From positions 65,138,864 through 65,202,863 of the forward strand of contig NC_061863.1 in NCBI RefSeq assembly GCF_907164915.1: DNA of 64,000 bases. Reading direction: 5' to 3'. The stretch is from Impatiens glandulifera. Lineage: Eukaryota; Streptophyta; Magnoliopsida; Ericales; Balsaminaceae. Below are positions 48,876 to 62,720 of the stretch, piece by piece (the first letter of the stretch is position 1; each line of letters opens with the position of its first letter). A program made the translations under genes and the position numbers. The notes beneath the pieces are model-generated. The model saw nothing but the letters and a program-made list of their open reading frames with translations. It did not search any database and was not told where the DNA came from.

Positions 48876-49201
48876 AAGATTAATTGCATTGTGTACGTGT
48901 TTTTTCCTCTTTTCTTTTCGGATGGTAAATATTTCTCAGAACATGGAGTTTGAATCAAATCCATGTTAATCTTTTTTTTATTATTTAATTGTAATTTTGT
49001 AATGTTTTTTTTATGTTCAAATTCTTTTTATTCATCTTATTTTGGAATTAATTACAATTTTCTGAACTTAAGAATTTATTTATCTTCATTTTTTATTATT
49101 GTGAATTTTTTATTATAAATATAGAGTAATAAAAATAATTTAAATAAAATGTCACATTTGCTGTAATCTTAATTACACTTACTTTTATCAAAACTTTTAA
49201 T

Positions 49202-49505
49202 GGTAGATTTGGTTAGTGTAATTGTATTTAGAATTAGAATTCTAAATCTAATTCTTAATATTAAAAGATCTATTAAATTAAGAATTAAATTTGGACCCTC
49301 TAATTTCAATTCTAATTCTAATGTCAATTCGTGTTGCACCATAATTATGCTTTAAATGTGATAAGTTTGAGAAAATTTAAAAAATAGTTTTAATTATAAT
49401 TCCGATTTTAAAAAAGTGAAATTGAGAACTATAAATTAAACTAAATTGAATTTTATTGTAATTCTAATTCTAATTCTAATTTCAATGTCTGTTACCAAAC
49501 ACACC
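49202..49505. mobile_element. MITE-like element in block B
   Basis: Counterpart of 29953-30251, with one extra attctaattctaat step near the right end. Confidence 0.6.
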
Positions 49506-50641
49506 TAATATATATAATGCGATTCATTAATAACTTTTAATATAAATATATATTTTTTTAATTCAGACAAACAATATGCAATATGTTCTCTACTCTTTTA
49601 AGATTTTAAAATGATTCACAAAATAAATGGTGGAGATTCATTATATCTATATATTTATAAAAATAAAATATGAAAATATTTTCTTATACATTTGTGCAAG
49701 GCTGTGAGATCGGAAGTTCATCCATCCGAGTTTTATATATAAGTCTTGTTTTGTTTGAAAATATTTTGTAGCCTCAAAATCATATTATAATAAAAAAACT
49801 TTTTCAAAATCATATTATAAGTCTCAATTTCTATGAGCTTATATATTTAATTAAGAAATTATTAATTTTAAAAAATAATTTTACAATGAATAATCTATTA
49901 TTTCTAGAGTTTGTCACTTGAAAAAAAAATAAAAAAAATATTTTATATTTACAAACATAATTTATTCAGAGTTCTTTTATGAGTTCAATATTTGTTGACA
50001 CTTAACCATCTATATTTTCTTTGCATGTTAAAAGGATATTTCTTTCACAAAGTTTTGGTTATGTTTGAAAATTAAATTTTCATGTTTATTTATTTAATTG
50101 TTTTTCAAAATTTTAACATATATTGGGTTTAGAAATATTAAAATTTAAAATATTAAATAAACATTAATACCTGCGATAACGATTGAAAATTTTGAGAAAC
50201 CGTACTTGAAAATATTAGTTTAAGGCATTAGAATTGAAAATAAATTCAAACGAGTCTTTATTAAAATGTTGTTTAAAAATTATTTTAAATTTGTTTTTTT
50301 TATTTTTTTGAATTTTTAAAATATGATTTAATGCTTCTAATTGTAAAAAAAAAATTTGAAAAATTAAAAGTTGAAAGCAAAAATATACTCAGAAATGGGT
50401 CGTAAGTAACGAGTTTGGCGTGATTTGGCTTGGGTCAACTTGTCAATGTGCTTCACGTACTGGGATTTTCTCGGTCAGGGAAGGGTTTGAATGGTTTCTT
50501 GATAAAAAATTAACCGCGACTGAAATTTCTCGATCAGGAAGGGAAGAGACTGTTTTTTTCACTCGAAAACTAGGTGTTATCCAATTCATATTTATATCTA
50601 AAATTGATATGTTTAGTCTTGTTTAAAAAGTCATACTTTAA

Positions 50642-51114
50642 GGTAGTGTTTGGTAAGTGGTACAAATTATATAGGGTATAAGTTGTATAGAGGTATAAAT
50701 TATAACGAGGTATAAATAATATAGGGTAGTATAAGTTGTATAAGTTGTATAAGTTATTGATGTTCGGTAAGAATTATAAAAATGGTATAAGTTGTATATG
50801 TTTTATAATTTTGTGTTTGGTATAAGAATATAGTATAAGTTGTATAAATAATAAATATTAATTTAAAATTATTATTAATATTATTATTTATTTATTTATT
50901 TATATTATAAATAATATTGTTTATTATTATAAATTATTGTTTTGTTATTATTTAATAATTAATGTAATTTTAATTAAAATATAAAAAATTAATTATAATA
51001 TAAACGATAAATTATGTTTATTTAATTTAAATATTATTAATAATTTTAATAAACTAAACTAAAACAAAAATATTATTTATAATATAAGTAAATATAGAAA
51101 ATAATAATTAATAA

Positions 51115-51148
<34 letters not shown>

Positions 51149-51489
51149 TAAAATATTGACTATTTTAAAAAATATATATATTAAAAATGATTATATATAA
51201 TAATAATAATAATAAAATTAAATAAAATATTTAATATATTATACAATAATAGGTTATATATAATATTAATAAAAGATATAATAAGAAATTAAAAATTAAA
51301 TTATACATGATAGTGTTGTAACTAAGAGGACTAGTTACTATTTTATATTAGATATGAGTTATAAATTATATAAGGGTATAATTTATACCAAGTATAAATG
51401 TAAAAGAACGCCATATTAAAACACTATTGGTATAGTTTATACTATACCAATATTGTAGTACCCCTCTATATCTCTAACCAAACATACCC
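50642..51489. mobile_element. Harbinger-like non-autonomous element, block B
   Basis: Counterpart of 31398-32242. Ends ggtagtgtttggtaagtggt and inward gggtatgtttggttagagat, flanked by TAA (50639-50641 and 51490-51492). Confidence 0.75.
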
Positions 51490-53589
51490 TAAAAATAAAA
51501 TAAAAAATCTCTTTGATAAAAAAAAAAAAAAACTAAAATAAAAGTATATCTTAAATTAAGAGGCAATCAAAATAATTAGATATTTAAAGTGAACTTTTTA
51601 TTTGTTTTATTTTGTTTGTTTCCAAGACAATCAAAATAACTCGCGTTTAAATTATATATATATAGACTATAGTACCGCCATTTCATATGCGGCCGAAGTG
51701 CCCCGGTCAAGAAGGAAGCTATATAAGTCTTCAACCTCTAGATAGGGGTGTTTATCGGTTCGATTTTCGGGTTATTCAAATTTCTCGGTTCGGGTTCTTT
51801 GAATTTTTATTTTTTTAGCCAATTCGAAAACCGAACCGAATTGAATTGAATAATTCAAATTCGAACCGAATTCATTTTTTTTATTCCCAAATTTTGAATT
51901 TGAATTATTATAATTAAAACAAAATTTGAATTTTTCTATTAAATTATAAAAACAATTAAAATAACATAAAAACAAATTACATAAATTATTATATCATATT
52001 TAAAATATAATTCATCATTAAATAAAACATCAAATAGTCTTAGATCATCACATCATCATTCTTTAGCCACCTAAATTTAGATGTTTCACTAAATATCAAC
52101 CTCATTAGACTCTGATATGGATTGTTTCAATTCTTCAATAAATTGAAAATAAATATTATACAACTTATTCAACTTATAAAATATATTAATAATTAAATAA
52201 GAGATAATAAAAAATTATCTTTTTAAAATTTTCAAACTCCTCCATGTTTAAAATTTATTCTCAGACATATGTAAAATAATTAAAAAAATACAAAGTTTTT
52301 TTAAGGCATTCGAAATATTACATTTAAAATATCTTTGAAATTGACTCTAAATGGTAGTGAAAGGCTATAAATTATATTATTATGTTTCATTACATATAGA
52401 AAATAATAATTATATATCATGTCACTCTCTTGACAACGTGATCCATTGATTAATTTTTCACACAGTTAACATAACTGAGAGAACCAAACAGTTAATTAAC
52501 CATGAATAAAAAAATATTTATAAATCTTTAGATATGTTAAAAAAAAATTATCTTTAAAAACTTCAAAACCATATAAACTTGTTAACTAAACTATTTGATT
52601 ATCTATCCATACATGTCACTTTGTTTTCAAAGTATTATTAATTATATCATGAAAATCTCAATATTTTCTTAAAGACTTGATTATTATTATTATTCTAAAT
52701 AAAAATAGAATAGACTTTCTCTTTTGAACAATCTGATCAATATTATTATAAACTTTAATATATTACTTTTATAAAAAAAAAAAAAATTACCTTAAATTTT
52801 GTAATTCATATCATCTGCTTGCTTGATTTTGATTGTATATGTTGCATACAGAACACTAAGCAAGCAGTATTGAATCTCTTCATCCATAATTTATTCCTGC
52901 AAATTTATCACCAAAAGTAATCATAAAAAATTTAACTGTCAAGCTGAATAATATAAATAGTTGAAAAAATAAACATTGATAAAACTATTTCAAAGATTCA
53001 GCCTTATAACAGACAAGCAGACTGTATAGGTTCAGTCTAGAAAACTAATTAATCTAGAACAGAAAAGACGAACACAGAAAAGACATTGAATTATTTTAGA
53101 AATTTCTGCTCTTGGCCATTTTTTTTGTATTAAAAAACTTATGTGATTTCTTAATTATTGTAATTACTAATTAAATGTTATCTCTTACATTTCTTGTCAA
53201 AATAATTATATCACAACCAAACAAATTATAACAACTCTTTTAATCCGAGTTACAATGATAGAGTTAAAATTCTTACAAATTAAAATAAAATTAATTTTGA
53301 GTCACTTAGATTAATTAAAAAGAAAATTTTCTTAGATGGTGTGATTAATTCAATATAAGAAAAGATTCTAATTTTATGGATAAATTTAATATTCTTTACA
53401 TGGTAATTCATAAAATGATTAGTTTAATTAATTTGCGAACAATTTTCAGATGTAATAAGGAAACACACCAAATGATTTTATTTAAGAAAGCAGTGCACTA
53501 ATTAATAATAATATATAAATAGATAACTAACAATTACTTGCAGGTTGATAATTAATTAATAAATTAAAGATGGTCGGGTAACAAGCTAG
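51490..53589. other. 3' flank of the intact AO gene
   Basis: Near-identical to 32243-34343. No gene. The AO 3'UTR presumably lies in the last few hundred bases. Confidence 0.5.
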
Positions 53590-56500
53590 CTAGGGTTTGT
53601 TCTCAAAGAACATGTTAGCCGTCAACCCACATGCGAGAGCCTGGCGTGGAACATTCCCGACCTTATGCACATCGATGGCAAAGATCACCCCCATGCCCAT
53701 ATGCAGATGAGGTTCAATATGGCAATGAAAAGCCCACACTCCCGGATTATCTGCAACGAACCTCAACACAGTCCATCCGTAAGGGTATATCACCGCCGTG
53801 TTTCTCAAAGGCGGGTTCTTTAGGTTTAGATCCTTCACATTCCGCTCATCGAACCTCCCTTCTCCGTACCCTAAAACCCAGAAATCGTGTCCATGGAGAT
53901 GCCATGGATGGATCTCACTCTCGTTTGCCTTCAATGCATTCGAATTCTGAAGGACGATGTCGATCACATGATTCTGCCTGAACGTGTACACGCCGCTTCC
54001 GTGAGTTGCATTAGGGTTTTTCGCTGGCACCATGATGTCGTAATCGATTGGGAAGGTTTCGGGAGGTTGTTTGTAATCCAAGGAATTATGGGTTAGTCCG
54101 TATTTGATGGAGCCGAGATAAGGAGTGGAAGGGAGGACAAGGGAGATGTTGTTGATGGCCCATTTGGTGTAATCATTGATCTTGTTTTGGGTGTTAAGGA
54201 GTGAGATTCTACGGCGGGCGAGAATCGGAGGTTTTTGGGAGCCGATCAGGGCAAAGATCTTGTTTGAGAAGGCTTTGCTATGGGTGTAATTGTTCCAAAG
54301 TGGGGCGACCGGAGGTGGAGTGGATGGAACCTTGGATGCGTGGTTGGTGATGTAGTTAAGGACGGTTAGGGCTTGAGGAGTTTTGGGTAGTCTTCCTCGT
54401 ACGCTCAGGGAAACCCAGTAATTCTCTTTAGGGTTTTGATCGGCGATTAAGAGCACTGAATAACTCTCGCCGGAGTAAATATCTATGTCCGGGACGGCGA
54501 AGGGTTGGACATAATTGCCGTCGGCTTCCACCACCACTATTTTATGACCCTACAAATATAAATTATTTCAAGATTAAAATAATTAAACTCCTAATTATTG
54601 ACACTATTTGACCGAATTAACGGAATAATATATAAAATAAAAACAATATTTATTATCTTATATTCCAAAACGAAATGTTCATCATTTTTATTTTATTTAT
54701 TCAACTTTAAATCATTCACTCAGCTTTATTCATTCAAACTTTGGAAATATAATGCAATATTTTTTGTGTCAGCTATTTATTATTCTTTATAGGACGACTT
54801 AATAGATTAATGAAAAGTCAAAAAAGCAAAACTTTACACACTGTTATACTCTTACTTTTTTTTTTAAATATTGATATTCTTAATTAGCATGATCTATAAA
54901 GAACTATAATATTATTAATCTTTAAAAAAAATTATATATTTTTTTTTTTTAAAAAAAAAAAGTTGGAGAAAGAGAAAAAGAATTACCCCAATAGCAAAAT
55001 TGAGAGAAGCAAGAGCAGTGGTACTAGCCAGCCTAATACGGTACGTCTTTGTTGGGAGCACGCGAAGGACCTGTGGTGCGCATTGTTCTGTACCGCTAAA
55101 TTTGCACTGCTCCACTGATGAATTGCTATATTGCGCTGCTAGGGAACAACTGTATTGTCCTCTTCCATTGATCAATATAGACTACAAAACAAACAATTAT
55201 TAATGAATTCAAATATGAAGCAAAATTAAATTCTAATGTAATACTGAAACAATTACATGTTATTAATACATGTTCAATAAGGGTTTGTTTATTTATATAT
55301 ATTAATCAAAATTATTAAAATACACAAATTATTTTAATAAAAACAAGAATATTTTAAATAATAAAATATAACTTTTTACAAGTCACTGTCTAGTGTACTA
55401 GAAAGAAAACCCACTGACATGATTCTTGCAAAAGTAAAATGATTTTTGTTTTTACTTTCAACTATACTTTTTCAAATATTCAAAGGCCTATTTGATCATT
55501 TTTTTCATGTTCAGACAGACAGAACTCTGAACACTGAATAAGAAAACAGAATGAGGAATCTTTTCCAAATACTTTTAATATTATAAATTATAAATCTTTT
55601 TTTTTTCAACCCACTTCCAAATTAAATTATAGCTTGAAAAGACTGTTACTTAAATCTAATTTATCTATCTCAAGTAATTAAATCATATACATACTTGTGG
55701 TTCACCGATCCATCGTAGGGGTTTGGATGAGAGTCCAACTTCTTGCTCATGAACGCTTTGATGCCACCAATCACTTAACAAAAGGTTAAATTCACCATCA
55801 TAACGAAATGGTTCTTTCTCACCTTCTGCAACATTCACTATCAAAGATCCATACAATCCAGCTGATCTTTGCATCCCATAATGTCCATGATAAAAGTAAG
55901 TTCCTGCCTGTTTTTTTATTATTATTTGTAATAATGTGACCCAAATATACACATGATATGAATTGAAAATTGAATTACATGACAACATTTCTATATATAT
56001 AATATTTCAACCAAAATAAATCATATTTTGTCTCTTTGTGAACATTTTTCGTGTCCTTGTATAATTTAGATTAATAATGTCTTGATATTACATCATTTCA
56101 AAAATCATACAAATTAAGAAATGGCAATTTGTTGTGTTGTGTAGTCCTTTTCTTTGTTGTTAGTTATGTTAATAAAAAGTTGCATGTTCAATTAATATCA
56201 CTAAAATGAGATTGTATAGTATTAATTATAAATTACAATATTATTATTATAAAGAAAGTAACTTTATTACTTCAATCTAAAATCAGATCACTCTTCTTTT
56301 ATAGAAGTGATCACTTTCTTAAGAATTAATCCTTTTATTTTTCGTTATATATGCTGCCGACCAAGATTAAAAATAAAAAAAAACATGAGTTAATTAATTA
56401 CGTACGTACCTTATCTAGTATGAATCTGTAGACAAATGTTTCACCGGGGTTAATGGCGCACTGTGAGATGGAAGCAGTTCCATCTGCCCATGGCGTTCCA

Positions 56501-56931
56501 ATCTATAAATGATCGATCGAAGAGTATAATTATATATATATATATATCATGATCTGGAAATAACATGAAATATTGTGTTTTATTTGAAAAGTGAAAATAT
56601 ATTATATATAGGATCGATCTGATCTGATCATGATCACCTGTCGGATTCCATGCCAGTGAATGACAACGCCTTCTGTAAAGAGCTTGTTGGTGAGCTCGAC
56701 GTTAATGGTGTCTCCTGCCCTGGCAACGATAGTAGGGCCGGGGAACTGACCGTTGATAGCCATAACAATCCCTTCCGACGAGTTGCTGCTGCAATCTGGA
56801 GACCAGTGAATGTACTCAACATCCCATTTGAAATGTCTGGTTTTAGCCCCTAACCCTAATGATAAGCTACCCAACAACATCAATGATACTCCAAGAACAA
56901 AAACACCATTTACTACTAATTTCTCCCCCAT
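53590..56931 (-). CDS. AAO: L-ascorbate oxidase, intact (5 exons)
   Basis: Exons, 5' to 3': 56638-56931, 56410-56502, 55695-55907, 54987-55181, 53590-54549, all GT-AG and in phase, giving 584 residues, the usual length. This apoplastic multicopper oxidase oxidises ascorbate while reducing oxygen to water and helps set the redox state of the cell wall. Seen: signal peptide 1-29 ([10 protein letters not shown] start), domain 1 with IHWHG (91-95) and YHGH (135-138), WWHQS, the ILINGRGQ segment at the start of domain 2, and domain 3 with HPWHLHGH (479-486) and [12 protein letters not shown] (540-551), so all type 1, 2 and 3 copper ligands are present. The ATG at 56931 is chosen because the signal peptide follows it directly; an in-frame ATG at 56985 is close to the expected transcription start. 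Exon 5 and part of exon 4 are duplicated at 34344-35787. Confidence 0.97.
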
Positions 56932-57011
56932 ATTAATTTGTTGTCTACCTAGACAGATCGATCTAGCTTGAGATTTCAAGCTCAACTTTGTATGAAGATT
57001 TTGCCAATTTG

Positions 57012-57024
57012 TTCATATAAATCT
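57012..57024 (-). promoter_or_regulatory. TATA box of the ascorbate oxidase gene
   Basis: Minus-strand atttatatg at plus 57014-57022, about 85 bp before the ATG. Confidence 0.55.
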
Positions 57025-57600
57025 CACAAGATATAGACTCAATGTGGTGAGTGGTGGGACCTAATATGCAATATATGGCTGGCGTGCATTCATGTATAAT
57101 GGGTCAACAATGTTTATATAAGTCAAATCACATTTCTTTTTTCAATTAATTCAAACTTAATTCGATATAATCCATATGTAAATGAATTTAGTTAAAGTGG
57201 TTGTTTTACCTATAAAGAAAAAATCAAAAGTCTCTTTTTTATTTAAAAAAAATTACTATAGTAATAAATATTAAATTCAATACATCTGGGTTACATTTGA
57301 TTTTTTTTGTATACACAATTTATTTTACTTAAATTACCTAATAAATTTCAATTTAATTCTCACTAAATAGTTTTAAATAAATATATGATTTTTATAAATG
57401 GTCCATATAAATTAAAAATGATAACCATAATTTAAGCACAACAATAATAAACATTTAGAAAAAATAAAACCAAATAAAGAATTGCAAAATAACATTAATA
57501 TGTCTGATAAGATTTCAGATTTTATTAATTTGTACCTTTCAGATATTTCAATATTTCATACTTTTAATTAATATTTCACAATTTTATAGATTTCTAAGAA
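57025..57600. other. AO upstream region
   Basis: AT-rich. Presumably holds the promoter; no specific site can be supported. Confidence 0.4.
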
Positions 57601-57604
57601 TTTA

Positions 57605-57795
57605 AATTTTAAGAATTTTAACTCTATCATGTTAACTCAGATTAAAAGAGTCATATAATTATTTTGATTTCTTGTAATATAATTATTTTGACAAGAAATA
57701 TATAATTACAAATAGCATTTACGTAATAACAATAATTAAGTAATCGCATAAGTTTATATATAGTTAAATTTGAATACAAAAAAATGGCCAAGAGA
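57605..57795. repeat. Inverted copy of the AO 3'-flank repeat
   Basis: Reverse complement of 33855-34035 (and of 53100-53280): aagaattttaactctatcat, gattaaaagag, ataattattttgacaagaaa, ataattaag and aaaaaaatggccaag in order. The intact AO gene is therefore bracketed by inverted copies about 4.4 kb apart. The sequence is likely a small dispersed element. Confidence 0.7.
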
Positions 57796-59690
57796 ATAAT
57801 TTTATTAAATAATTTAAATTTGTGATTAAATTATTGATCAGAAAAAAAAGGGTAGACGTAGTGGCACACGAAATTATTGATCAAAAAAGAAAATAATTTT
57901 AGAGAATTTTTTATCTAAACCGTTAAGTCCACAAACTGATTTGATGACTCGACTAAAAAAAAATATACATAATAATAAAAACAATTGCTCTTAATTTTGC
58001 TGATCAGCACATTAATTTAATTTAAATGGTTATTCTTTTTTAGTAAATGGTTGATGAACTGATTTTCATTTTGGGAAAAGCAATTAATTAATTGATAAGG
58101 TAAGGTAAGGTATGGTGGTGGTCCTGTAATTTAAAGGGGTTTGTTTTGATTTATTTAGATTAATCCCATCTAGCTAATTGATAAAGTTATTCAACATGTC
58201 ACTTTTTGTTTGTTTTAATTAATTGATAAAAGTAATATTAATGAACGTCTTTTGAATTTTCATGATTTGTATATGAAGACGTGGGGGGGTTAGTTGAAAT
58301 GTCTAATTAATTATTAATCACTACTTATATAAGTGTTGTTTGACTTGTTTTGTTTTCTATCTTTTATAACGTGAAGGAACATTTGTGACAAAATTAATTT
58401 GGGTTTGCTTGCCAATACTTAAAAATTAATTTGACAAAATTGATATTCCATTTTCTCTAACGGGGTCTATGTCAAACTGTAACGGACGAAAGTGAGAAAA
58501 ATAAATAAAGGCATTCACCTGAAAAGAGCCATGGTCATTTGTTCATAAATTCGATGATTTTGAATAAAAACAAACTTGTTTGTCATCTTCTTCCATGCAT
58601 TATATGCATATAGACCCATTGAAATACCTAATACATTAATTAATGCTTCTCTCATTTCTCTTTCATTCTTAACCACGTATTTTGTGGCCTATTACCATAT
58701 TTATTAATTATAGGCCAATTCGACAGCTATTTTAGTCACAAGTTACAATCACACGGCTGGCTCTGATTTGTCATTCTTTTTCGAACTAATACATTCAAAA
58801 TAATCATTTGGGAACTTAAAAAAGAAATTATGCTATATCAAACAATTTTAACGAAATTAATACGTTCAAAATAAGTATTATATCGCAGAATCTAAAAGAA
58901 TCTTCGTATTATCAAGATAATCGAGAATCGATGTCACCTTAAAGACAACGTAAAGCCGTAAACTCCGAATTCAAATATGTACAAATCATTAAGCCTAATA
59001 ATCCAGTTAGACAAAACCCTATCCAATTTCAGAAAAGGGATTTTCTATTCCATGGAAATAGAACTCTGGTTTGGACCGTGAAGAGTTGCTTCCACAAAAT
59101 AGGAGGGAGATTAGGAGCACCGTTAGAAATTCACTAAAACGGAGACAATAATGGCTATTTTTTTAACCGGAAATATCCGGGGATTGGTTGAACCGTCCGA
59201 TCGAACCGAATTTTGACCGGTTTAAAATAAAAAATCAAAACAATAATTCACTCGTATCTAATAAATATTGTTTGATAAAATCAATATTGTATTTGAGTTA
59301 TTAATTTATTAATTAATAATGTTTTTTATATTTAAAATTTAAATTTAATAAAAATATTTTAGTATTTAGTTTATAGTTTAATAAAAGGATTGAATTTAAT
59401 ATATATATATATATATATGGTACAAAGTTGTCCCACATTACTTCGTTTCATCAATACGAAATTGACTAGGTACAAAAATCATGCAATTACTCTTTGTCTA
59501 AAATATCAAAAATTAATAAATTATTTATATTCCGTCCATGATTCCCGAGTCTATAACCTCATTTGTTGGCCCACAAATGCAATAATTTGAAATTCCTAAA
59601 ATAAAATAAATCACATAAAGCCACATGTCACTTTAAAAAAAAAAAAAAAAACTTGTGATTTTCTCCAAAATATTACTCTTCCTTACTGAG
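57796..59690. other. Intergenic sequence
   Basis: No gene. 58460-58500 repeats part of the field module (gacgaaagtgagaaaaa). 59165-59225 has an accggaaat...gaccggttt inverted-word patch. A less AT-rich stretch at 58890-59160 shows no open frame I can assign. Confidence 0.45.
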
Positions 59691-59825
59691 TTTTTTTTTT
59701 TTTTTTTTTTTAATTTTTTTAAAGTAAGAGTCGAACTTGAGCTCCTCCACTAAATTCATTGTAAAGTAAATTAATAACAGAATATATATCACTAACCACT
59801 TCCAATAACAAACTATCTTTAGATT
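59691..59825 (-). mobile_element. Possible tRNA-derived SINE
   Basis: On the minus strand: a pol III A-box-like gtggttagtgat, a B-box-like agttcgactct, then a long poly-A tail (plus T tract 59691-59711). Flanks actgagt (plus, left) and attgagt (right) could be a short imperfect target duplication. The A- to B-box spacing is longer than usual, so this remains tentative. Confidence 0.35.
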
Positions 59826-60749
59826 GAGTAAAAACATTATATTTTTTCAAATAGACTCAATATTAATTTCACCTAAAGTTAAAATGATCAATAAACATTA
59901 ACTTCATTTATAGTGATTCTCAACAGTTTTGGATATTTATTTTGTGGCTGACACATTCATTCCTTCTTCCATTACAATATATTTTTTGAAAAATTAAAAT
60001 GTATTCATTACTTTATAAAGATTAGAAACATTAGAGAAAAAGATTATATATAGAGAGACCCATTTTCCGAAGCTAGATTTGGGATGACAACTAGGTATGC
60101 GGGGTTTAATATATATGTACCAAATTTGATGTAATTACTTACATTCCCTTAATTGCCCTCTATTCTCTAGTCATTAGTACGTTTGGTTGGTATATTTTGT
60201 GAATTAAAATGCAGTTACGTATACCAACTAACTTGTTTTAAATAATAATTAATTTAAAAAAAAAACCGAAGAAAATATCCAAACGCAATTAACAAAGAAA
60301 AATAAAAAGATGGGAATAGAAGAAATTATACCCATCCTTAGCCGAGATCTAAGGAGTTCTAGAATCCAACCGTAAAAATAAAAACAACTCAAATTAATTT
60401 TTATAAGTTTGAAATTTAATTGAAATTGTTCTGGTTGGCTTTAAACAGATAATTACTTCGTACGTGTTATTAGTAAAAATATAAATATATATTTTTTATA
60501 CTTCTAACCTAATTTCTGTAAAGAGATCACTTAGAAAAACATTCTTAAATCAATCTTGATGCAGTGTTATCCTATGTCTATTTAGTTAACAATTAATTAT
60601 AATGAAAAGTTACTTTCAACCTATGTGAATTAATGTGAGCTTGTGTTGAGTTTGATTTTTTTTTTCAAATAATCCTATATTATTTTAATTTAATATCATA
60701 TTTAGTTCCAAATAATTTAATTTAATATTAACTATTTTAATAATATATT
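59826..60749. other. AT-rich intergenic sequence
   Basis: No gene recognised. Ends with ATATT (60745-60749), one side of the copia target duplication. Confidence 0.5.
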
Positions 60750-60981
60750 AGTTAAATTACTTGAATTGATAAAATAAACAAGAACTATTTGATTGAGTTT
60801 TTGAAGAGAAAGATTGAAATAATATTATTGATTGAATGAATAATGTTTACAATAGTTTATCTATTTATAATAGTAATAGAGAAATAACTAAATTGAGAAA
60901 ATATAGGAATTGGTTATTATATTTAGCCTAATTAATAGGAGATAAATAAATAATTTCTCTTATTTATTTAATACTTTATCA
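60750..60981 (-). repeat. 3' LTR of the copia element
   Basis: 232 bp; minus strand begins tgataaagtattaaataaat. Preceded (plus 60982-60991) by the polypurine tract tgaagggga. Confidence 0.9.
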
Positions 60982-60984
60982 TCC

Positions 60985-61345
60985 CCTTCAAGCGAAAAGG
61001 TGAGGCACAAACCGTGAGCTTGCTACGTAAAAGAGCAAATCGATGAGAAAAAAGACCTTTGATGAAGATATCAGACACTTGATCTTCAGTAGGAATATAC
61101 TGAATGAGTAGTTGTTTACGAACAACTTTTTTTTTTTTCGAACAAAGTGAAAATCGATTTCAATATGTTTTGTGCGAGCATAAAATACCGGGTTTGCTGA
61201 TAAGAATGCGGCACTAATATTATCACACCATAGAACCGGAGAAGAAGAAAGTGAAACTCGAAGTTCACTAAGTAGAGATTGAATCCAACAAAGATCAGTA
61301 GTTGTATATGCAAGAGCACAGTATTCAAATTCAGTACTAGATATG
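60985..61345 (-). pseudogene. Copia RNase H C-terminal remnant
   Basis: In a frame different from the integrase part, and across a frameshifting A run near 61127-61136, the minus strand reads [20 protein letters not shown], then [31 protein letters not shown] and later [20 protein letters not shown], the end of copia polyproteins. It joins abruptly to integrase near 61345, where several hundred codons (end of integrase, all of reverse transcriptase) should be. Confidence 0.85.
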
Positions 61346-62534
61346 TGGTTGTTTCAAAAGCTTCACTCCAATAATTTAGTGGCATAGATGCATGAGCCAA
61401 TAAAGTGAGACCAATTTCCGTAATATGACAAATTTTTCGTTCAGCAATGCCATTTTGCTCACTAGTATGTGGGCAAGATAAACGATGTAAAATACCATGA
61501 TTATCTGTTAATGATTTGAAATTTCTATATTCTCCTCCCCAGTCAGTTTGCAATATTTTGATTTTACGACTAAATAAATTTTCAACAAGTCGAAGAAAGT
61601 TGATAAACGTATTCAAGACATCCGACTTTTTCTTTAGCGGATATATCCACGTGAATTTGCTAAAATCATCCACAAAATGTACGAAATAACGACAACCATT
61701 AGATGAAAATTCAGGAGCAGGTTCCCAAACATCTGAATAAATTAGGTCTAAAGGAGCCATAAATGTAGATTTTGAAGCTAAAAAATGTAGTTTATGTGCT
61801 TTCCCATATTGACATGATCCACAAAAAGAAATAGTATTACTACCTAAAACTGGTAATTTAAAGTGTGATATAACTAAAGATGTAGTAGCGCTAGAAGGAT
61901 GTTCAAGTCGTGAATGCCAAATTTGAGCCGGAGATCTAATACCAATAAATGCTTGTTTATTAGAACATGTTGAAAACGAACTTTCAGTAGGTTCAACGCA
62001 ATAAAGTCCGTCCTTGAGTAATCCCTTAAGAAGCACTATCTTCGTATCTCGGTCGTTTCCGACTTTGATAGTTTGAGTGCCTGTATAAGGAGCATGTACA
62101 TGTAGATTATTAAGATCGGAAGTAATATGGTCGGTAGCACCTGAATCTGGACACCAAGCGGGATCTACAATAGTAGACGATGTAACTAACATTGTTGTAG
62201 GATTTGTAGAAGGATTAAAACGAGGGCACTCGAGAGCACTATGTCCTTGTACATTACATATTTGACAAGATGGATTATAAAAACAACTTTCGGAGCGATG
62301 ACCAATTTTATGACAAAAATTACATTGCGGACGATTATTGTCTCGGTTCTGTCTTTGGTTCTTTCCGCCTCCATGCCCATAAATATAAGTAACATTCGCC
62401 GAAACGTTTGAGCGCGAAATATTTTCATAATGGAATTTTGTTTTCTTGAATATGAGTCGTTGTTCATAATTTAGAAGGATGTCTGTCATCTCATTAAACA
62501 ATAGATCTTGTCCGGAAGTTAGAGCACATATCAT
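61346..62534 (-). pseudogene. Copia gag zinc knuckles, protease and integrase part
   Basis: An open frame of nearly 400 codons with two CCHC knuckles (CNFCHKIGHRSESC and CQICNVQGHSALEC), the aspartic protease motif DSGATDH, the integrase zinc finger (H-S-R-L-E-H...CGSCQYGKAH) and the catalytic D, D and E residues in YSDVWE, LQTDWGGEY and QNGIAERK. The canonical GD of the second motif (D-x-GGEY) is kept. It is truncated after NYWSEAFET by the internal deletion, so no complete polyprotein is encoded. Confidence 0.88.
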
Positions 62535-62668
62535 CGGCTCGAACTCGTCTCCAAGCCCGTTGAGTAGAGTTAGTTGCAGATCTTGATCAGAAACATATTG
62601 TCCGACAGCGATAAGTGCATCTGATAGGTTTTGATGTGTTGAATGAAGTTAAGAAGAGAACCACTACT

Positions 62669-62720
62669 TTTGTGTGCGTTTAGGAGTTGACTCCTTTGTG
62701 TGCGTTTAGGAGTTGACTCC
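62669..62720. repeat. 26-bp tandem duplication inside gag
   Basis: Two adjacent identical 26-bp units (62669-62694 and 62695-62720; tttgtgtgcgtttaggagtt plus gactcc). Because 26 is not a multiple of 3, it shifts the gag frame and creates the stop after residue 139. Confidence 0.9.

Larger units (their letters stand above)
46099..55019 (-). repeat. Segmental duplication block B, 8.9 kb
   Basis: Collinear partner of 26868-35787. It joins without a break to the rest of AO exon 4 at 55020, so block B has the ancestral right-hand context and block A is the truncated derivative. Confidence 0.95.
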
